A stretch of DNA of 64,000 bases from DASSJT01 sp963715025 (GCA_963715025.1 CAVQQQ010000010.1:124001-188000), one strand, 5' to 3'. Positions 9,145 through 17,902 are shown, numbered from the stretch's first letter. Numbers and translations are program-made. Notes: generated by a model not told the origin, from the sequence alone.

Positions 9145-9365
9145 GATCCCGAGGATTGCCCGGCATGGGACAGCACGCCAGACCCGGGCCGGTCACAAGA
9201 GGGTGAAGGCGAGGGTGGCCCGGACCGGGATCGTGGCCATCGCGGACGGACGGAAGCCGCCGCCGCGCGCCTACTCTTGTGGGCAGGCTCGACGACAGTG
9301 ATCCGGAGAACTGTGCGACTGGCTGGATCCGCACAGTCCACCCTGACAGGAAGGTGGCATCGACG

Positions 9366-10364
9366 ATGGAGCAACGAGTGCTGGGCCGCACCGGTCGAGC
9401 GGTCTCTGTGGTCGGGCTGGGCACCTGGCAGCTCGGCGCGGACTGGGGCGACGTGAGCGAGGACCAGGCTCTCGCCGTGTTGACTGCCGCCTCGGACGAG
9501 GGCGTGACCTTCTTCGACACCGCCGACGTCTACGGCGATGGCCGAAGCGAGACGCTGATCGGCGAGTTCCTGCGCCGACGGGGCGCCAGAGCCGGCATCA
9601 CGGTCGCGACCAAGATGGGCCGCCGGCTCGACCAGGTTCCGGAGAACTACTCGCTCCAGAACTTCCGCGAGTGGACCCAACGCTCCCGAGCGAACCTCGG
9701 CGTGGACACCCTTGACCTGGTGCAGCTGCACTGCCCGCCGACGCCCGTCTACTCCGACGATGCCGTGTTCGATGCACTCGACACCCTCGTGGCCGAGGGG
9801 GCGATGGCCAGCTATGGAGTCAGCGTCGAGACGGTCGCCGAGGCCCTGACCGCAATCGCGCGCCCGAACCTCGCAACGGTTCAGATCATCGCCAACGCCT
9901 TCCGGCTCAAGCCGCTCGAAGCGGTGTTCCCCGCGGCCGCGAGCGCCGGCGTGGGCCTGATCATCCGCGTCCCGCTCGCGTCCGGGCTGCTGTCCGGGCG
10001 ATACGACGCGGACACGACCTTCGCGCCCGACGACCACCGCACATACAACCGCGACGGCAGCGCCTTTGACCGGGGCGAGACGTTCTCCGGCGTCGACTAC
10101 TCGGCCGGCGTCACTGCGGCGAAGGAGTTCGCCGAGCTGGTCAGGACCGAGGCTCCCCCGGACACCACCAGCGCACAGGCGGCGATCGCGTGGCTGTGGC
10201 AGCACCCCGAGGTCTCGACGGTCATCCCCGGAGCGCGCAGCGTGGCGCAGGCGCGAGCCAACGCCCAGGCTGGTCGGGTCCCGGCGCTCTCTGACGCGTT
10301 CGACCGAGGCGTTCACCGCATCTACGACACGTACTTCCGAGAGGCCATCCACCCGCAGTGGTGA
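9366..10364 (+). CDS. Aldo/keto reductase
   Basis: A 332-residue NADPH-dependent oxidoreductase of the AKR superfamily. The catalytic tetrad is readable: Asp and Tyr in FFDTADVYGDG, Lys in TVATKMG and His in LVQLHCPP. The C-terminal cofactor segment VIPGARSVAQARANAQAG is typical. ATG 9366 is chosen because AGGAAGG lies about 14 bases upstream and the protein begins MEQRVLGRTGRAVS, the normal first strand; longer in-frame extensions lack homology features. It is divergent from the TAP-family hydrolase with a 221-bp shared control region. The substrate is unknown; the AKR11/AKR12-like look suggests a small aldehyde or sugar derivative. Confidence 0.88.
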   Translation: MEQRVLGRTGRAVSVVGLGTWQLGADWGDVSEDQALAVLTAASDEGVTFFDTADVYGDGRSETLIGEFLRRRGARAGITVATKMGRRLDQVPENYSLQNFREWTQRSRANLGVDTLDLVQLHCPPTPVYSDDAVFDALDTLVAEGAMASYGVSVETVAEALTAIARPNLATVQIIANAFRLKPLEAVFPAAASAGVGLIIRVPLASGLLSGRYDADTTFAPDDHRTYNRDGSAFDRGETFSGVDYSAGVTAAKEFAELVRTEAPPDTTSAQAAIAWLWQHPEVSTVIPGARSVAQARANAQAGRVPALSDAFDRGVHRIYDTYFREAIHPQW

Positions 10365-10488
10365 CCGCTTTCGCCGAATGGCGCCGGGCGATCCCACTGG
10401 TTCGGACCCGCCGGGCCAATCCGAGAGGGCGCGCCGCCACCTCACCATCTGTCGTGGGCGCGCACCCATAGCCGGAACTGCGCTGGTC

Positions 10489-10520
10489 GAGCCAGCGGCT
10501 GACTGAGCCGGCGGCTGACT
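10489..10520. repeat. Two-unit 16-bp tandem repeat between convergent genes
   Basis: GAGCCAGCGGCTGACT (10489-10504) is followed directly by GAGCCGGCGGCTGACT (10505-10520), one mismatch. The copies sit between the stops of the aldo/keto reductase and slipin genes. With AGCTGGCTT at 10525-10533 the block can also fold, so it may be part of a weak bidirectional terminator. Confidence 0.6.
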
Positions 10521-10532
10521 CTCGAGCTGGCT

Positions 10533-11351
10533 TCAGCCACTCGGCGACTGGGTCGTCCCCTCAGTCCCGGCTGTCGGTGCCACGGCCTTGGTCTCCCGTC
10601 TGAGGAAGCTCCCCACTTCTTCGATGGTGCTCATCAGCGGCGCCGGGAAGACGACGGTCGTGTTCTTGTCCACCCCGAGCTCGAGGAGGGTCTGCAGGTT
10701 GCGGAGCTGCAGGGCCAGCGGGTGGGCCATCATGATGTCGGAGGCATCGCCCAGTGCGGACGCCGCCATGGACTCGCCCTGTGCGTTGATGATCTTGGCC
10801 CGCTTCTCGCGCTCGGCCTCGGCCTGCCTGGCCATGGCCCGCTTCATGCTCTCGGGCAGCTGGATGTCCTTCAGCTCCACCAGCGTGACCTCGACGCCCC
10901 ACTCAGCCGTCGTGACATCCAGGATCTCTCGGATGTCCATGTTGATGCGGTCGGTCTCGGACAGCGTCTCGTCCAGAGAGTGCTGGCCCACCACCTTGCG
11001 CAGCGTGGTCTGGGCGATCTGGTTGATGGCGGCATGCACGTTCTCGATGGCGACGACGGACTTGACCGCGTCGACCACGCGGAAGTAGGCGACCGCCGAC
11101 ACGTCAACGCTGACGTTGTCGTGGGTGATGATGCCCTGCGACTGGATCGGCATGGTGACGATGCGCAGCGACACGCGGTGCAGCACGTCGACAAACGGAA
11201 TGATGAATCGCAGCCCGGGCTGGCGGACGCCGATGACCCGTCCCAGCCGGAACAGCACTCCCAGCTCGTACTGCCTGACGATGCGCACAGACAGTGCCAC
11301 CACAACCAGGAGGACTAGCAAGACAACGATGAGGGTGATGACGGCGGTCAT
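10533..11351 (-). CDS. Slipin (stomatin/prohibitin/band 7 family) membrane protein
   Basis: 272 residues. One N-terminal membrane helix (residues about 2-25) is followed by a band-7/SPFH domain: RQYELGVLFRLGRV, PGLRFIIPFVD, TLRKVVGQHSLDETL and ELKDIQLPESMKRAMARQAEAEREKRAKII are family hallmarks, with the last part forming the coiled coil. Slipins form large membrane-associated oligomers and scaffold other membrane proteins. ATG 11351 is chosen because AGGAG sits 8 bases upstream and the helix then starts immediately; an upstream in-frame start at 11402 would add 17 non-family residues. No NfeD partner gene is next to it, which is common in actinobacteria. Confidence 0.88.
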   Translation of the reverse strand: MTAVITLIVVLLVLLVVVALSVRIVRQYELGVLFRLGRVIGVRQPGLRFIIPFVDVLHRVSLRIVTMPIQSQGIITHDNVSVDVSAVAYFRVVDAVKSVVAIENVHAAINQIAQTTLRKVVGQHSLDETLSETDRINMDIREILDVTTAEWGVEVTLVELKDIQLPESMKRAMARQAEAEREKRAKIINAQGESMAASALGDASDIMMAHPLALQLRNLQTLLELGVDKNTTVVFPAPLMSTIEEVGSFLRRETKAVAPTAGTEGTTQSPSG

Positions 11352-11720
11352 GGCGGGAACTCCTGACGTAACGACGACAACGAGATTGGGCGGGACGCCC
11401 AACCCAACGCCGAGGAGATCGACGATACGTCCTCGAGCACCGAGGCCTGTCAGTCACGTCGAATGCCCGGACTGACCTGACCATCACCCGGATGGCCAGC
11501 AGGTGGGCAGGGGCTTTGGTCCCCCGACTCCAGCCGAGGGCGGCCGGGCCCAAAGCCTTTCATTGCCGCGCAGTGGCACCTGACGGTGGTGCCGTCAAAA
11601 GAGGCCGACACGACAACGCAAGTGGGACATCATCGAGCCCAGCCAGCTCACCACTCGATGAGACTGTGGGCGCATCGACCAACACCTACCAGCGGTCTTC
11701 TCCCACTGTCTCCCCTCCCA

Positions 11721-11747
11721 TGTCACAGACGGCCGGGCTGTCTCGTC
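11721..11747 (+). promoter_or_regulatory. ECF41-type promoter, TGTCACA-N16-CGTC
   Basis: TGTCACA lies at 11721-11727 and CGTC at 11744-11747, exactly 16 bases apart. This equals the published ECF41 promoter pattern as I recall it. It sits 43 bp before the epimerase start and therefore upstream of the ECF41-type sigma gene itself, implying autoregulation of the two-gene unit. The gap 11352-11720 before it holds no convincing gene. Confidence 0.8.
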
Positions 11748-11790
11748 TCAGGTCTCAGAGACAGACTCTGGAATCAGGAAGGTGATGGGT

Positions 11791-12711
11791 ATGCGGGTGT
11801 TCGTGGCAGGCGGGACCGGGGTAATGGGGCGGCGGCTGGTGCCGCAGCTCGTGGCCCGGGGCCACCATGTGACGGCTACGACGACGGGCCGGGGCAAGCT
11901 GGGCTTGTTGCAGCAGCTGGGCGCCGAGGCGGTCGTGATGGACGGGCTGGATGCGGTGTCTGTCGGTGAGGCGGTGGCGGCGGCCCGACCGGACGCGATC
12001 GTGCACCAGATGACCGCAATCGCCGGCAAACCCGATATGAAGCACATGGACCGCTGGTTCGCCACCACCAACCGGCTGCGCACCGAGGGGACGGATCACC
12101 TGCTGGCCGCGGCCGAGGCGACCGGCGTATCTCACTTCGTCGCGCAGAGCTACGCCAGCTGGAACGGCATCCGCAGGGGCGGATGGGTGAAGACCGAGGA
12201 GGAGCCGCTGGACCCGATGACGGGGACGTTGATGCAGGTGGGCATGGAGGCGATCCGCCACGTCGAGGACGTGGTCGTCAAGGCTGGTGGCGCGGCCCTG
12301 CGATACGGCGGGCTCTACGGGCCGGGCGCCACCGACGACCAGGTCGAGCTCGTGCGCAGGCGGCAGTTCCCGCTCGTCGGGGGTGGCGCCGGCTACAGCT
12401 CCTGGGTGCATCTCGACGACGCGGCGAGCGCTACCGTTCTGGCCGTGGAGCAGCAGGCGAAGGGCGTGTTCAACATCGTCGACGACGAACCGGCCCCAGC
12501 CAGCGAGTGGCTGCCTTGTCTGGCTGCGTGCGCGGGAGCGAAGCGGCCGATGCGGGTCCCCAAGTGGCTGGCCCGGATGCTGGCCGGGGACGTGGCGGTG
12601 ACGATGATGACCGAGGGGCGCGGCTTCTCCAATGCCAAGGCCAAGCGGGAGCTCGGCTGGGAGCTGCGCTATCCGTCGTGGCGCCAGGGCTTCAAGGAAG
12701 GTTTGGCTTGA
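11791..12711 (+). CDS. NAD-dependent epimerase/dehydratase (extended SDR), ECF41 target gene
   Basis: 306 residues. The N-terminal MRVFVAGGTGVMGRRL carries GxxGxxG. The position of the catalytic Tyr is QSYASWN, where the residue four places after Tyr is Asn rather than Lys, so it may be an atypical or NmrA/atypical-SDR-like oxidoreductase. ATG 11791 has AGGAAGG 8 bases upstream and is preferred over GTG 11782 and ATG 11785. Its stop overlaps the sigma-factor start (TTGA), so the two are translationally coupled. ECF41 sigma genes are known to sit next to carboxymuconolactone decarboxylase, oxidoreductase or epimerase genes (COE); this is the E. The substrate is unknown. Confidence 0.85.
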   Translation: MRVFVAGGTGVMGRRLVPQLVARGHHVTATTTGRGKLGLLQQLGAEAVVMDGLDAVSVGEAVAAARPDAIVHQMTAIAGKPDMKHMDRWFATTNRLRTEGTDHLLAAAEATGVSHFVAQSYASWNGIRRGGWVKTEEEPLDPMTGTLMQVGMEAIRHVEDVVVKAGGAALRYGGLYGPGATDDQVELVRRRQFPLVGGGAGYSSWVHLDDAASATVLAVEQQAKGVFNIVDDEPAPASEWLPCLAACAGAKRPMRVPKWLARMLAGDVAVTMMTEGRGFSNAKAKRELGWELRYPSWRQGFKEGLA

Positions 12712-13634
12712 CCCGGGCCGAGGAGTTCGAGGAGCTGCGGCCGCTGCTGTTCTCGATCGCCTACCGGATCCTTGGCAGCGTGGCCGAGGCCGAGGACGCG
12801 GTCCAGGAGACCTGGCTGCGCTACGAGTCCTCCCCGACACAGCCCACGTCGACCAAGGCCTTTCTCTCGGCCGCGGTGACCCGGATCTCGATCGACGTGC
12901 TGCGGTCGGCCCGCCGCCGGCGGGAGGAGTACGTCGGGCCGTGGTTCCCCGAGCCGCTGGTCACCGACCCCTATGAGGATCCGGCGCGGGCGGCGGAGCT
13001 ATCCGACTCGGTGTCGATGGCAGCCCTGTTGCTGCTCGAGCGGCTGACCCCGCTCGAGCGCGCGGTCTTCGTGCTGCGGGAGGTGTTCGGGTTCAGCTTC
13101 CCGGAGATCGCGTCGGCAGTGGGTCGGTCGGAGGCGGCGTGCCGCCAGCTCGCGGTCCGGGCGCGCCGCCACATGGATGCGGGGCGACCCCGGTTCGAGG
13201 CCGACCGCAGGGAGCGCAACGAACTCGCCGAGCGATTCTTCGACGCCTTCAGGGAAGGCGACGTCGAGGGCCTGCGGGACCTGCTCGCCGCTGACGTTGA
13301 GATGATCGGGGACGGCGGCGGCAAGGCCCCACAGTGGCCCAAGGGCATCTTCGGCGCCGAGAATGTGGCCCGGGTGCTCGCCGCAATCGTCCCGCCGTTC
13401 CTCCGGATCGGCGGCGTAGTGGAGCCGCACGAGGTGAACGGCCAGCCGGGCGCGATCTTCCGCGATAAGGACAACAGGGTGCTCAATACCTGGGCGCTTG
13501 ACGTTGTCGACGGGCGGATCCAGACGATCCGCTCGGTGATCAACCCCGACAAGCTCGCGCACGTGGGTCCGGTGGCGGACGCCTGGGCGGTCATCCGCGA
13601 GGCGAACCAGGCTCGCCGGCCGCCCATGGATTGA
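12708..13634 (+). CDS. sigJ: ECF41-family RNA polymerase sigma factor with fused SnoaL-like domain (SigJ-like)
   Basis: 308 residues. Sigma region 2 (AYRILGSVAEAEDAVQETWLR) and region 4 (LTPLERAVFVLREVFGFSFPEIA, then the HTH VGRSEAACRQLAVRARRH) are followed by a SnoaL/NTF2-like C-terminal domain. All three ECF41 hallmarks are visible: the linker WFPEPLV, DGGGKA in the domain and NPDKLAHV at the end, which in studied members contacts the core factor and tunes activity, replacing an anti-sigma protein. The start is TTG 12708, overlapping the epimerase stop, with AAGGAAGG about 7 bases upstream. A matching promoter lies before the epimerase. The inducing signal is unknown for the family. Confidence 0.9.
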   Translation: MTRAEEFEELRPLLFSIAYRILGSVAEAEDAVQETWLRYESSPTQPTSTKAFLSAAVTRISIDVLRSARRRREEYVGPWFPEPLVTDPYEDPARAAELSDSVSMAALLLLERLTPLERAVFVLREVFGFSFPEIASAVGRSEAACRQLAVRARRHMDAGRPRFEADRRERNELAERFFDAFREGDVEGLRDLLAADVEMIGDGGGKAPQWPKGIFGAENVARVLAAIVPPFLRIGGVVEPHEVNGQPGAIFRDKDNRVLNTWALDVVDGRIQTIRSVINPDKLAHVGPVADAWAVIREANQARRPPMD

Positions 13635-13784
13635 CCGGAAGGGGTCGCCGCCGACACGCCGAGCATCACGCCGATTGCCCCCTCATGTCCGGAGCTCATT
13701 CGTCGACCTCAAACCGAACCACCAACGGGACTCTCCTCGCAGCACCCCTGTGGGCCCGCCCGGCGATCGTGAAGGATGTGGGCC

Positions 13785-15224
13785 ATGACCCCCGAAACCC
13801 TGCTGGCGCGCCGCTACCGCCTTGTCCGGCCGATTGACCGTGGCGGCATGGGTCAAGTCTGGGCGGGCGTGGACTCCGTGCTCGAGCGCGAGGTCGCGGT
13901 GAAGGTCGTGGATGTCGCCAGGGACGATCCGGTGGCGGCCGGCCGGTTCCGCAGGGAGGCCCAGGCCACTGCCGCGTTGTCGCACCCGAATGTGGTGACG
14001 ATCTACGACCTTGGCGTGGATGGACCGGCGGCGTTCCTCGTCATGGAGCTCCTACAGGGGCCAACAGTCGCCGCCCTCGTGGCCGAGCGGGGGCCGCTCC
14101 CGGTCCACGAGGCGTTGCTGCTCGCGGAGCAGGCGGCGGCCGGGCTGTCCGCCGCCCATCTGGCCGGTGTAGTCCACCGTGACGTCAAGCCGAGCAACCT
14201 CATGATGGACGGAGCAGGCCGGCTCAAGGTCGTGGACTTCGGCATCGCCAGACTGGCTCAGACCACCTCCAGCCGGCTGACCGCCACCAATACCGTGTTG
14301 GGCAGTGCCCACTATCTTTCACCGGAGCAGGGCGTGGGATCTCAGGCCGATGAGCGAACCGACCTCTACGCCCTGGGCTGCGTGCTGATGACGCTCCTGA
14401 CGGGTGTGCCGCCCTTCGCGGGGGAGCATCCGCTGGCCGTGCTCCATCAGCACCTGAACGCGGATCCGCCGCGGCTGAGCAGCCGTCGCGCCGACATTCC
14501 GCCCGAGCTGGGTGCGCTTGTGGGTGAACTGTTGGCCAAGGCCCCCGCTCATCGACCCGCGACGGCCCAGGAGGTCCAGGCTCGGCTCCACGCCATCCGC
14601 TTGGAGGCTGCGCAGCCAGCGTCGACCGCCTTCCTGGGAGCGCCCACCGCGTTCCTCGAAGCCCCAGCCAGGGGAACGACTCCCGGCCACGAAGCCAGCC
14701 CAACCCTGGTCCTTGGCCGATCCCGGCAGCGTCAGCGGCCGAGCCGGTCGAGCGGTCGCCGAGCGGCCCTCGGCACGGCCGTGGTGGCCCTGCTGGCACT
14801 CCTGGCGCTCCTGGCCCTGCGACTCGGCACGCAAGCTCCGGGTCCTGCAGCCGCGCTGCCCGACCAGACTGTGACGGACCCCGTGACCCGGCAGTCGCCG
14901 GCCACGCAGACGTCAACCACCCCGGACGTTCACACGACAGCGCCCAGCACCACCGAGGCCCTGGCAGAAGTCCGCGCCGCGGTGAGCGCAGCCGCGAGCT
15001 CAGGACAGTTGACGCCGTCCAAGACCAAGGAGGTGCTGGACCGCCTCGATGACCTTGAGCAGCATCTCGCGGAGGGAAGCTCCGAGGACGCCGGAAGAAA
15101 GCTGCGCGAGCTGGATCGACAGCTGCACAAACTCGCCCGGAGTGGCGACCTCACCAGGGCGGCCCTGCAGAGCATCGAGGAGCCGCTAGGTACGTTGCAG
15201 AACGTGCTCGGAACACAGGACTAG
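13785..15224 (+). CDS. Membrane-anchored Ser/Thr protein kinase (PknB-like architecture)
   Basis: 479 residues. The kinase domain (about 8-265) has the glycine loop DRGGMGQVWAG, Lys in VAVKVV, the catalytic HRDVKPSN, DFG and the activation segment ending SPEQ, so it looks active. A Pro/Thr-rich juxtamembrane stretch follows, then one membrane helix (about 323-342) and a short extracytoplasmic part with a Thr-rich linker and a charged helical tail (LTPSKTKEVLDRLDDLEQHL, EDAGRKLRELDRQLHKLA) resembling a small helical-bundle sensor rather than PASTA repeats. ATG 13785 is preferred to GTG 13776 because GAAGGA then has good spacing. It stands alone after the ECF41 unit. Confidence 0.87.
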   Translation: MTPETLLARRYRLVRPIDRGGMGQVWAGVDSVLEREVAVKVVDVARDDPVAAGRFRREAQATAALSHPNVVTIYDLGVDGPAAFLVMELLQGPTVAALVAERGPLPVHEALLLAEQAAAGLSAAHLAGVVHRDVKPSNLMMDGAGRLKVVDFGIARLAQTTSSRLTATNTVLGSAHYLSPEQGVGSQADERTDLYALGCVLMTLLTGVPPFAGEHPLAVLHQHLNADPPRLSSRRADIPPELGALVGELLAKAPAHRPATAQEVQARLHAIRLEAAQPASTAFLGAPTAFLEAPARGTTPGHEASPTLVLGRSRQRQRPSRSSGRRAALGTAVVALLALLALLALRLGTQAPGPAAALPDQTVTDPVTRQSPATQTSTTPDVHTTAPSTTEALAEVRAAVSAAASSGQLTPSKTKEVLDRLDDLEQHLAEGSSEDAGRKLRELDRQLHKLARSGDLTRAALQSIEEPLGTLQNVLGTQD

Positions 15225-15457
15225 GGACTGCGGCGAGGCTTGACAGGAGCACGCCGCGAGGGTGCTTCACCTGTTGTCCGACCCTGCCTGACCGCCTCCG
15301 GTGAGAGCCGGCGTGGATCTCCAATCCCAACCCCTGGTGACAAGGCTCGCCGAGCAGGAGCACCGCAGGGCTCAGTGGTGGAAGCCCGATGGGCCGGTCG
15401 TCGTCGTCGCGTGCAGGGCCTTCTCTGGCGCTAGATCACTCCCTGGCCCATACGCGA

Positions 15458-15625
15458 TCACTCCCGGCCCTCGGCGCGTCGCGGTTGAGGGCGTTCGCCT
15501 CGGCGAGGACCGTCGCCCGCTCGATCAGCCCGGAAATCGGCCCACAGCGCGTGGTCGTTGGCCAGCTCCAGCAGCGTCGCCCCGGCGATGCCCAGGCCGT
15601 GCGCTTCCTCGGGCGTCAGCGTCAT
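15458..15625 (-). pseudogene. Small hypothetical gene, apparently frameshifted
   Basis: Reading leftward from ATG 15625 the frame gives MTLTPEEAHGLGIAGATLL and ELANDHALWADF, with G/C in almost every third position. After about base 15530 that frame turns into codons with poor third-position GC and an Arg/Pro-rich tail, while the next frame continues as ISGLIERATVLAEANALNRD and APRAGSD with all-GC third positions, up to a stop near 15430. A single-base indel near 15530-15540 in a roughly 63-residue protein explains this. I do not recognise the family. It lies between the kinase and the carboxymuconolactone decarboxylase genes; 15226-15457 holds nothing else clear. Confidence 0.4.
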
Positions 15626-15752
15626 CGCGGAGCCTGCCTTCCCCCGATAGCGGGGGGCCGGGGCAGCCGCCGGACCGCACGCCGCGGGACTTCCTCCGGG
15701 TATTGCCTCGGAGCTGCCATGACACCCATCCTTCGGAGATTGGGAGCCTCCT

Positions 15753-16427
15753 TCAATCCCGAGGCGGTTCAGACCACCGATCCTGCGGGAGGCCGGCCCG
15801 AGCGTCGCCAGGCCGGTGAAGGGCCGGCCCCGGCTGCAGGACGGGTGCGGCGCAGACGCGGCCCTGGCTGAACCCGGCGGCATCGATGCCCAGGGCGAGG
15901 TTGAACCGCCCGCGCAGGTTCTCCAGCGCGACGAGGTGGGTCAGCTCGACGATCTGGGCGTCGTTGAAGTGTTCGCGCAGTCGCTCGACCAGGTCGGCGG
16001 GGACATTCACCGGGGTGCTACTCATGCCTTCGGCGTACTTTAGGACGAGCTTGTCCACGTCGCTGAACAGCGAACTGGTCTCGCACTGCGCCAAGGCCAG
16101 CACTTCCTCGTCGGTCACCCCCCAGCGGTGCGCCACCTCAGAGCCCAGGTCGATGCAGTACGCGCACTGTGTCAGCGTGGCGGCCTTGAGCTCGGCAATC
16201 GCCTGGTGGCGTCGATCGAGATGGTGCGTGGCTGCAGTGGCCTGCTCCATCTTCGCGTAGCCGCGCAGCACCCCGGGAAGGTGGGCGTAGACCCGAAGCG
16301 GCTCGACCATCCTGTCCGGATGCGCCGGCCGTCCCGCGAGTCGGCCGAGCGCGCGCCCAGTGAACCAGAACACCATCCGTGCCCGCACTCCGGCTTCGCG
16401 CTCGGACGGCAGTGTCACTCGTGCCAT
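15753..16427 (-). CDS. Carboxymuconolactone decarboxylase / AhpD-like protein
   Basis: 224 residues, all alpha. The AhpD-like motif CAYCIDLGSEVAHRWG carries the CxxC pair and the downstream His that in AhpD-type proteins act as peroxidase/disulfide reductase; in true carboxymuconolactone decarboxylases the Cys are absent, so redox activity is more likely here. ATG 16427 is used (MARVTLPSER), with GAGGTG just upstream. The C-terminal 40 residues are rich in Pro/Arg and less family-like. It is divergent from a TetR gene with palindromes in between, so it is probably that repressor's target. This family is also the C of the COE genes linked to ECF41 sigma factors, one of which is 2.1 kb away. 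Confidence 0.82.
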   Translation of the reverse strand: MARVTLPSEREAGVRARMVFWFTGRALGRLAGRPAHPDRMVEPLRVYAHLPGVLRGYAKMEQATAATHHLDRRHQAIAELKAATLTQCAYCIDLGSEVAHRWGVTDEEVLALAQCETSSLFSDVDKLVLKYAEGMSSTPVNVPADLVERLREHFNDAQIVELTHLVALENLRGRFNLALGIDAAGFSQGRVCAAPVLQPGPALHRPGDARAGLPQDRWSEPPRD

Positions 16428-16436
16428 CGGACACCT

Positions 16437-16477
16437 CGTATCGATACGCATCCGTTCTCTTAACTAGGTACGATACC
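16437..16477. promoter_or_regulatory. Candidate TetR operator pair between divergent genes
   Basis: A perfect 12-bp palindrome CGTATCGATACG (16437-16448) and a related GGTACGATACC (16467-16477) lie in the 70-bp gap between the decarboxylase-like gene and the TetR gene. Both contain CGATAC. Their spacing (about 29 bp centre to centre, near three helical turns) would let two dimers bind one face and shut both promoters. Assignment to this TetR protein is by position. Confidence 0.5.
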
Positions 16478-16497
16478 GTTTCGATGGAGGTGAGGCA

Positions 16498-17193
16498 ATG
16501 GCCAGCAGCCCCCGAGAAGGTGGTAAGCGCCCCATGGTCGTGCCCGCCGCCGGAGGCCGTCGCGCCGCCTCGACGGCCACCCAGCACGCCTCCGCCGACC
16601 AGCCGGCCGATCCTCGGGAGCCGATCTCGCGCGGGGCCGGCGCGCGCGAGCGGGTGCTGCAGGCCGCTCTTCAGGTGCTCAACGACGACGGCCTGCCCGG
16701 CTTCACCATGGAGGCCGTCGCCCGCCGCGCCTCGGCGAGCAAGGCGACTCTGTACCGGCGCTGGCCAACCGTCGGCGCGCTCTTAATCGACGCCATGGAC
16801 GCCACGTTTCAGCCCTTCCCGGTGCCCGACACCGGCCGGGTGGACACCGATGTCGCACAGCTGCTCACCGCTTTGGTCTCGCTGCTCGAGCACACCCCGT
16901 TCCCGCGCCTGCTCGCCGCCTTCATCGACGCCGCCGAACGCGACCCCGCGCTAGCGGCCCTCCACGCGGACCTGACCCAGCGCCGCCGCGAACCACTCCT
17001 CGTCGTACTGGCCCGCGCCCGCGAGCGCGGCCAACTGCCCCCCGACCCCGACCCGGAGGTACTCACCGACCTTCTCACCGGCCCGTTCTTCTACCGCCGC
17101 TTCATCGCACACCGGCCCATCCCCTCAGACCTCGTCAACGACGTCATCACGCACGTGCTCGGGCGGTCGAGGCGGCTACACGCGTCAACCTGA
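16498..17193 (+). CDS. TetR/AcrR family transcriptional regulator
   Basis: 231 residues. After a disordered N-terminal stretch of about 45 residues, the DNA-binding domain is clear: ARERVLQAALQVLNDDGLPG, then FTMEAVARRASASKATLYRRW, the TetR helix-turn-helix. The C-terminal ligand/dimer domain contains DLLTGPFFYRRFIAHRP, typical of the TetR_C_16-like group. GGAGGTGAGG precedes ATG 16498. The long N-terminus suggests that ATG 16534 is an alternative start. It is divergent from the decarboxylase-like gene and probably represses it and itself. The ligand is unknown. Confidence 0.85.
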   Translation: MASSPREGGKRPMVVPAAGGRRAASTATQHASADQPADPREPISRGAGARERVLQAALQVLNDDGLPGFTMEAVARRASASKATLYRRWPTVGALLIDAMDATFQPFPVPDTGRVDTDVAQLLTALVSLLEHTPFPRLLAAFIDAAERDPALAALHADLTQRRREPLLVVLARARERGQLPPDPDPEVLTDLLTGPFFYRRFIAHRPIPSDLVNDVITHVLGRSRRLHAST

Positions 17194-17480
17194 CGCTTGG
17201 ACCAGCGCCAGCTCGTTCGGGCCGGTCGGTCGCCACACGGGCACCTGTTGTCCTGGCTCAACATCCCGGCATGACCCAAGGCTGGGGAACGAGTGTCAGG
17301 TCAGATATTTCGGTCGTTGCCGACGACCCATCCGCCTCTGCCGCGGCGCGGAACGGTCGCACGCTCACGCCGCAGATAGGAAGCGCGGTGTGGCCAACCG
17401 GATCGGCCGCGGTTCCGGGTGCAGCGTGCCAATGACAGCGCGATGCGGCACCAGATCCGCGGAACAGGCCAGTCGTCCAG

Positions 17481-17852
17481 TCACTCAATGAGGGTCCGTT
17501 TCGGGCGCACGACACAAAATTCGTTCCCCTCCGGGTCGGCCAGCACGGTCCACGACTCAGCGCCAGTCTGCCCGACGTTCACCCTGCGAGCGCCGAGCGC
17601 GAGGATGCGCTCGATCTCCGCGGCCCGATTCTCCGGGTCGGGATTGAGATCGAGATGGACACGGTTCTTGACCAACTTCTTGTCCGCCACGGGCATGAAA
17701 CAGATCCCTACGGGCGCGGCCTCGTCGGCGCCGATGACGACCTCTCGCTCGCGCTCGGAGAGGATCCTCCAGTCCAGCACCTGAGCCCAGAACCGCGCCA
17801 GCCCCGGCAGATCGTGAGCATCGATGACGATGTGATGCAGCGACACGGCCAT
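17481..17852 (-). CDS. Glyoxalase/VOC-superfamily small protein
   Basis: 123 residues with two beta-alpha-beta-beta-beta modules: SLHHIVIDAHDLPGLARFWA begins the first and VHLDLNPDPENRAAEIERIL the second, ending with WTVLADPEGNEFCVV, the typical VOC strand with a metal-side Glu. This glyoxalase-like domain is common in actinobacteria as single-copy small enzymes or drug-binding proteins. ATG 17852 is used; an upstream in-frame start at 17894 adds 14 unrelated residues. The 287-bp gap 17194-17480 between TetR and this gene shows nothing I can name. Confidence 0.82.
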   Translation of the reverse strand: MAVSLHHIVIDAHDLPGLARFWAQVLDWRILSEREREVVIGADEAAPVGICFMPVADKKLVKNRVHLDLNPDPENRAAEIERILALGARRVNVGQTGAESWTVLADPEGNEFCVVRPKRTLIE

Positions 17853-17902
17853 GCCCGTCAGTGTGCCAACTCCAGTGCGGCCCGGCCATCGCACCCCTTA
17901 GG

